A stretch of DNA of 11,039 nt from an uncultured bacterium (GTDB taxonomy: Bacteria; Actinomycetota; Coriobacteriia; Coriobacteriales; Coriobacteriaceae): assembly GCA_905215225.1 (NCBI GenBank), contig CAJMPM010000030.1:1-11039 (forward strand), in the 5' to 3' direction. Below, piece after piece: positions 8,681 to 11,039 of the stretch (positions are counted from its first letter, which is position 1; each line of letters begins with the position of its first letter). The notes under the pieces are model-generated. The model saw only the letters and a list, made by a program, of their open reading frames with translations. It had not been told where the DNA came from and made no database searches. Made by a program: the position numbers and the translations under genes.

Positions 8681-8709
8681 TCAAACTGTTGACTATTCAA
8701 CAATTGAAC
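8681..8709. promoter_or_regulatory. Operator-like TTGA/TCAA array between the HAD gene and degV
   Basis: Alternating half-sites TCAA (8681), TTGA (8689), TCAA (8697) and TTGA (8704) recur every 7-8 bp, making overlapping inverted repeats: GTTGA-4-TCAAC and TTCAA-3-TTGAA. This AT-rich array sits in the 156-bp divergent gap and includes a -35-like TTGACT (8689-8694). Such spacing resembles dyads bound by MarR-type dimers, but no regulator gene is adjacent. The identity of a binding protein is unknown. Confidence 0.4.
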
Positions 8710-8732
8710 CTAGTAATGTGGAACGACTCTAC

Positions 8733-8738
8733 TATACT
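8733..8738 (+). promoter_or_regulatory. Probable -10 box of the degV promoter
   Basis: TATACT matches the sigma-A -10 consensus in 5 of 6 positions and would start transcription around 8745, about 50 nt before the degV start. No good -35 hexamer stands 16-18 bp upstream (positions near 8710-8716 read CTAGTA), so the promoter may need an activator bound to the upstream TTGA/TCAA array, or a different -10 may pair with TTGACT at 8689. Confidence 0.4.
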
Positions 8739-8762
8739 TGTCGCACTTTGCTCTCAGAAGGC

Positions 8763-8776
8763 GGCGCGCAAGCGCC
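8763..8776 (+). other. Short GNRA-type hairpin in the degV leader
   Basis: GGCGC (8763-8767) and GCGCC (8772-8776) pair perfectly around a GCAA tetraloop, a very stable RNA motif. It lies 18 nt before the degV start codon, just upstream of the GAAAGG ribosome site, and could protect the 5' end or modulate translation. Confidence 0.4.
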
Positions 8777-8794
8777 CCAACGAAAGGTGCAATT

Positions 8795-9655
8795 ATGTCT
8801 TTTGCCATCATAACCGACTCCACGTCGGACATCTCCCCCGCCCGCGCTCAAGAGCTCGGCATTTACGTGATTCCGCTGCATGTGATTATCGAGGGCGAGG
8901 ACCTGCTCGACCAGGTGCAGATTACCGCCCAGGAGTACGTCGCGCGCATGGCCGGCTCCGAGCAGTTGCCGCACACCTCGCAGCCAAGCGCCGGCGAGTT
9001 TAAGGCACTCTTTGACCGCGTGCTCGCCGACGGCCACGACAGCGCCATCTTTATCTCGCTGTGCAGCGAGTGGTCTGCCTGCTACGCCAACGCGTGCCAG
9101 GTTGCCGATACCCACGAGCTCGACGTGCGCTGCATCGACTCGCGCACCGGCTCGGGCGCCGAGGGCCTGCTGGTGGAGTACGCGCTCGCCATGCGCGAGG
9201 ACGGCCGCAGCCTAGACGAGACCGAGGCGCGGATCCGCGCGACGCTGCCCGACGCCCATCTGCTACTGATTCCGCGCACGCTCGAGAACCTGGTCAAGAA
9301 CGGCCGCGCGCCCAAGCTCGCCGGCCAGCTCACGCAGATGCTCAACATTCGCCTGGCCGTTTCGCCGGAGTGGAAATCGGGCGAGATCAAGGCAATCAAA
9401 AAGGGCCGCGGCGCCAAGCGCATCGTTGCCAACACCATGGCAGATTGCCTCGCATTTTTGGCCGAGTATCCGGGCTCCAGCGTGCGCGTGCTCACGACCG
9501 GCGCCGCCGAGGAGCAGGAGCTTGTCAACGAGGCACTCGCGGGTCAGGATTACGTAGACGCCGGCACCGGCCCCATCGGCTGCACCATCGCCACCCACGT
9601 AGGCGTCGATGCCATCGCCATCAGCTACTGCCCCCGCTACCAGCCAACTCACTAG
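8795..9655 (+). CDS. DegV family fatty-acid-binding protein
   Basis: A 286-residue DegV/FakB-type protein, a cytosolic carrier that binds one fatty acid and in many Firmicutes presents it to the kinase FakA. The N-terminal domain opens with FAIITDSTSDIS, followed by the PLHVIIEGED strand and TSQPSAGEF (61-69), whose Thr/Ser residues normally contact the carboxylate. The second domain contains LVKNGRAPKLAGQLTQMLNIR and KKGRGAKR, then near the end GPIGCTIATHVGVDAIAISY, matching the conserved G-TH-G segment with His. The start at 8795 has GAAAGG about 7 nt upstream; an open extension back to 8738 would run into the promoter. It is the only plus-strand gene and no fakA is present. Function in fatty acid activation is inferred from the family. 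Confidence 0.92.
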   Translation: MSFAIITDSTSDISPARAQELGIYVIPLHVIIEGEDLLDQVQITAQEYVARMAGSEQLPHTSQPSAGEFKALFDRVLADGHDSAIFISLCSEWSACYANACQVADTHELDVRCIDSRTGSGAEGLLVEYALAMREDGRSLDETEARIRATLPDAHLLLIPRTLENLVKNGRAPKLAGQLTQMLNIRLAVSPEWKSGEIKAIKKGRGAKRIVANTMADCLAFLAEYPGSSVRVLTTGAAEEQELVNEALAGQDYVDAGTGPIGCTIATHVGVDAIAISYCPRYQPTH

Positions 9656-9668
9656 GGACGCCCACATC

Positions 9669-9735
9669 AGTTGCGGTGAAATAGGGACTGTTTTTGGCTT
9701 ATCAGCCGCAAATCAATCCCTATTCCACCGCAACT
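9669..9735 (-). repeat. 67-bp inverted-repeat element, copy 2
   Basis: Arms 9669-9689 and 9715-9735 (21 nt each) with a 25-nt loop (9690-9714), the same dimensions and orientation as the copy at 6396-6462. The outer 16 arm bases are identical to copy 1. Arm positions 17-19 read GGA here and TTC in copy 1, with matching changes in the opposite arm. The two imperfect positions are G-U wobbles in minus-strand RNA. The loop contains GGCT-4-AGCC, an inner stem. The element sits exactly 13 bp from the degV stop and 13 bp from the converging toxin stop. No U run follows on either strand, so any terminator role would have to rest on the stem alone. Confidence 0.85.
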
Positions 9736-9748
9736 TAGAAATCGGCAA

Positions 9749-10057
9749 TCAGCCCTGCGGGCCCCGGAACAGTTCCTCATGCGAGCCCATTCTGACCAGT
9801 CGGATCACAGGATTAGTCTTATGCGGCAAGTACAGAACGACCACATCGACCAACCCATCGGATAGATGGAAATCGATGTGGCCGTTGTAATTGCCGCCCG
9901 GGTTTGAAAGCTCATGGGCGCCATATTCCGCGGGAAGCGAGCCGCGAGCTGCAAGCTCTGCGACTGCCGCCTTAAACTCGGTTTTTAGCTGCGGATGGAT
10001 GCGCATCGTCCGTTTGTAATCCGCCTTAAACTGAGCCTCGACTTTAATCTCAAACAT
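9749..10057 (-). CDS. yafQ: YafQ-family mRNA interferase toxin of a type II toxin-antitoxin pair
   Basis: A 102-residue RelE-superfamily ribosome-dependent mRNA nuclease. The body LPAEYGAHEL (41-50) and the C-terminal VRMGSHEELF (88-97) are YafQ hallmarks. Likely active residues by comparison with E. coli YafQ are His48, Asp62, His64, Asp67, Arg89, His93 and Phe97. The position of the E. coli Trp68 is Gly68 here, and the segment between His64 and Asp67 is one residue shorter. The ATG at 10057 lies 2 bp after the antitoxin stop, with GAGGA inside the end of the antitoxin gene acting as ribosome site, so the two are coupled. The gene appears intact. The region looks less GC-rich than its neighbours, suggesting acquisition. 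Confidence 0.9.
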   Translation of the reverse strand: MFEIKVEAQFKADYKRTMRIHPQLKTEFKAAVAELAARGSLPAEYGAHELSNPGGNYNGHIDFHLSDGLVDVVVLYLPHKTNPVIRLVRMGSHEELFRGPQG

Positions 10058-10059
10058 CG

Positions 10060-10359
10060 CTAGTCCTCATCGAGGAACGATATAAGCTCATCAGCGTTAT
10101 TGAATGACGGGCTGTCGTCTGGCAGAATCCCCAACTCATGAGCCTCGGCGATCACCATGGCGCGTCTCGTCGCCTCGTTGGGCACCTCTGCCCTTCCTAC
10201 GATCTCAAAAGGAATCTTTCGCTGATTTACCAGCTGCCGAACAGCAAGGTTGAGATACGAATTGAGACTTAGACCAACCGTATCCAAGAACTCAGTCGCC
10301 TGTTCCTTGAGCCCCTCTTCGATGCGGACCGTCGTAGGCTTAACCGTTGCAGTAGACAT
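10060..10359 (-). CDS. dinJ: DinJ/RelB-family antitoxin
   Basis: A 99-residue antitoxin. Residues 8-52 (from KPTTVRIEE to RKIPFEI) form a ribbon-helix-helix DNA-binding unit of the DinJ/RelB type, and the acidic C-terminal tail (about 80-99) should wrap the YafQ-like toxin. It would neutralise the toxin and, with it, repress the operon at the palindrome at 10409-10440. The start at 10359 has a perfect GAGGAGG 6 nt upstream; the longer open frame to 10431 would run through the -10 box and operator and is rejected. First gene of the TA operon, 2 bp from the toxin. Confidence 0.92.
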   Translation of the reverse strand: MSTATVKPTTVRIEEGLKEQATEFLDTVGLSLNSYLNLAVRQLVNQRKIPFEIVGRAEVPNEATRRAMVIAEAHELGILPDDSPSFNNADELISFLDED

Positions 10360-10390
10360 ACGCGACCTCCTCGCCCTCGTCTTTTGCATC

Positions 10391-10396
10391 AGTATA
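10391..10396 (-). promoter_or_regulatory. -10 box of the toxin-antitoxin promoter
   Basis: TATACT on the minus strand, 32 bp before the antitoxin start. The -35 region 17 bp upstream falls inside the palindromic operator and is a poor match, as expected for a promoter controlled by operator occupancy. An extra operator half-site (GCATCAGT at 10386-10393) overlaps the box. Confidence 0.6.
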
Positions 10397-10408
10397 CCCA
10401 ATATAGAT

Positions 10409-10440
10409 GGCAGTCTGATGTTAGCTAGCATCAGTCTGCC
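10409..10440. promoter_or_regulatory. Palindromic operator of the dinJ-yafQ operon
   Basis: A 32-bp interrupted palindrome in which 28 of 32 positions match their complement. The core is CTGATG-8-CATCAG around a TAGCTA centre, with outer arms GGCAG/CTGCC. It overlaps the -35 region of the TA promoter. RelB/DinJ-type ribbon-helix-helix antitoxins bind such dyads for autoregulation, and the toxin usually modulates this in a ratio-dependent way; binding here is inferred. Confidence 0.75.
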
Positions 10441-10472
10441 TTCTCATCACTACAACGACAAGCACGCTCGCC

Positions 10473-11039
10473 CTACATCAACCCGCTTAGGGCGATGTCG
10501 ACGGCCTCGTTGAGGTCATCGGTAATGTGCACCAGCTCCGGATCGAGCGGACTGATCATGCCGGCATCCATCACCGGGCCGTTGAGCCAGTCGAACAGGC
10601 CCTGCCAATACTCGGTACCCACTAAAACGAGCGGCATGCGCTTGACCTTGTGCGTCTGCACCAGCGTGAGCACCTCGAACATCTCGTCGAGCGTGCCAAA
10701 ACCACCGGGAAACACGATGGCACCCGAGCTGTATTTGACGAACATGGTCTTGCGCACAAAGAAGTAGCGGAAGTCCATACCGAGGTTCACGTATTTGTTG
10801 AGCCCCTGCTCGTGCGGCAATTCAATGCCTAGGCCAACTGACTTGCCGTTGACACTCGCCGCTCCCCTGTTGGCCGCTTCCATGATGCCGGGGCCGCCAC
10901 CGGTGATGACCGCCACGCCACGTTGCGCGATCTTGCGCCCGACGGTACGCGCCGCTTTGTAGCGCGGATCGGTCTTGGGCGTGCGGGCGCTACCGAAGCT
11001 GGTCACCGCGGGCCCGAGCTCGGCAAGCGCGCCAAAGCC
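10473..11039 (-). CDS. LOG-family (TIGR00730) Rossmann-fold protein, N terminus missing
   Basis: 188 codons of a LOG-family protein; the reading frame stays open to the right edge, so the true start is outside. The first visible residues FGALAELGPAVTSFGSAR fit the longer bacterial LOG type, in which a stretch ending in GPAVT leads into FGSAR, so the GTG at 11006 is an internal Val codon. Nucleotide-binding and catalytic motifs are GGGPGIMEAANRGA and PGGFGTLDEMFE (the PGGxGTxxE signature). Characterised members hydrolyse the N-glycosidic bond of AMP or cytokinin nucleotides, but many bacterial ones have unknown roles. The stop lies 113 bp upstream of the antitoxin start on the same strand; no clear terminator lies between. 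Confidence 0.9.
   Translation of the reverse strand, partial: GFGALAELGPAVTSFGSARTPKTDPRYKAARTVGRKIAQRGVAVITGGGPGIMEAANRGAASVNGKSVGLGIELPHEQGLNKYVNLGMDFRYFFVRKTMFVKYSSGAIVFPGGFGTLDEMFEVLTLVQTHKVKRMPLVLVGTEYWQGLFDWLNGPVMDAGMISPLDPELVHITDDLNEAVDIALSGLM

Noticed and set aside
10360..10431. Longer antitoxin starting at 10431
   Set aside because: It would run through the operator and -10 box; the start at 10359 has a perfect ribosome site.
10441..10472. Terminator after the LOG-family gene
   Set aside because: No GC-rich hairpin followed by a U run is present here; the nearby palindrome fits an operator better.

Overview
The window looks like chromosomal DNA from a high-GC Gram-positive bacterium, most likely a Collinsella-like member of the Coriobacteriia. 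The reasons are GC-rich third codon positions, strong AGGAGG-type ribosome sites, a lipobox-bearing phosphate-binding protein and a PepV-type dipeptidase. This assignment is inferred from style and gene families, not from a marker gene. Nearly all genes lie on the minus strand; only degV is on the plus strand.

Layout from left to right: (1) a Cof-type HAD phosphatase cut by the left edge (1-502), translated just after an ABC-F/Uup-like ATPase (509-2368). (2) A strong hairpin terminator (2439-2476) closing the high-affinity phosphate uptake operon pstS-pstC-pstA-pstB (transcribed right to left, 6191 to 2532). Its members overlap or nearly abut. No phoU, phoP or phoR follows pstB in the window. 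(3) A 293-bp gap that holds the pst leader, a possible Pho-box-like direct repeat and the first copy of a 67-bp inverted-repeat element. (4) A PepV-like M20 dipeptidase (6485-7921) behind a PGP-like HAD phosphatase (7976-8638), probably one operon. (5) A divergent promoter region with an operator-like TTGA/TCAA array, then degV on the plus strand (8795-9655). (6) The second 67-bp element, placed exactly 13 bp from both the degV stop and the stop of a converging toxin gene. (7) A DinJ-YafQ type II toxin-antitoxin operon (10359 to 9749) with a large palindromic operator. (8) A LOG-family protein cut by the right edge.

Functionally this is mostly housekeeping: Pi import (lipoprotein receptor PstS, PstC/PstA channel, PstB ATPase), peptide turnover, small-phosphate hydrolases, ribosome or DNA-linked ABC-F activity and a fatty-acid-binding DegV protein. 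The TA module, which looks less GC-rich than its neighbours, is the one clear accessory insertion.

The least explained structure is the pair of 67-bp inverted repeats. Both have 21-bp arms and 25-nt loops. Their inner stem bases differ between copies, but three base pairs change in a compensated way, so the fold appears conserved rather than the sequence alone. The first copy runs into a U5 tract and may work as the terminator of the dipeptidase operon.
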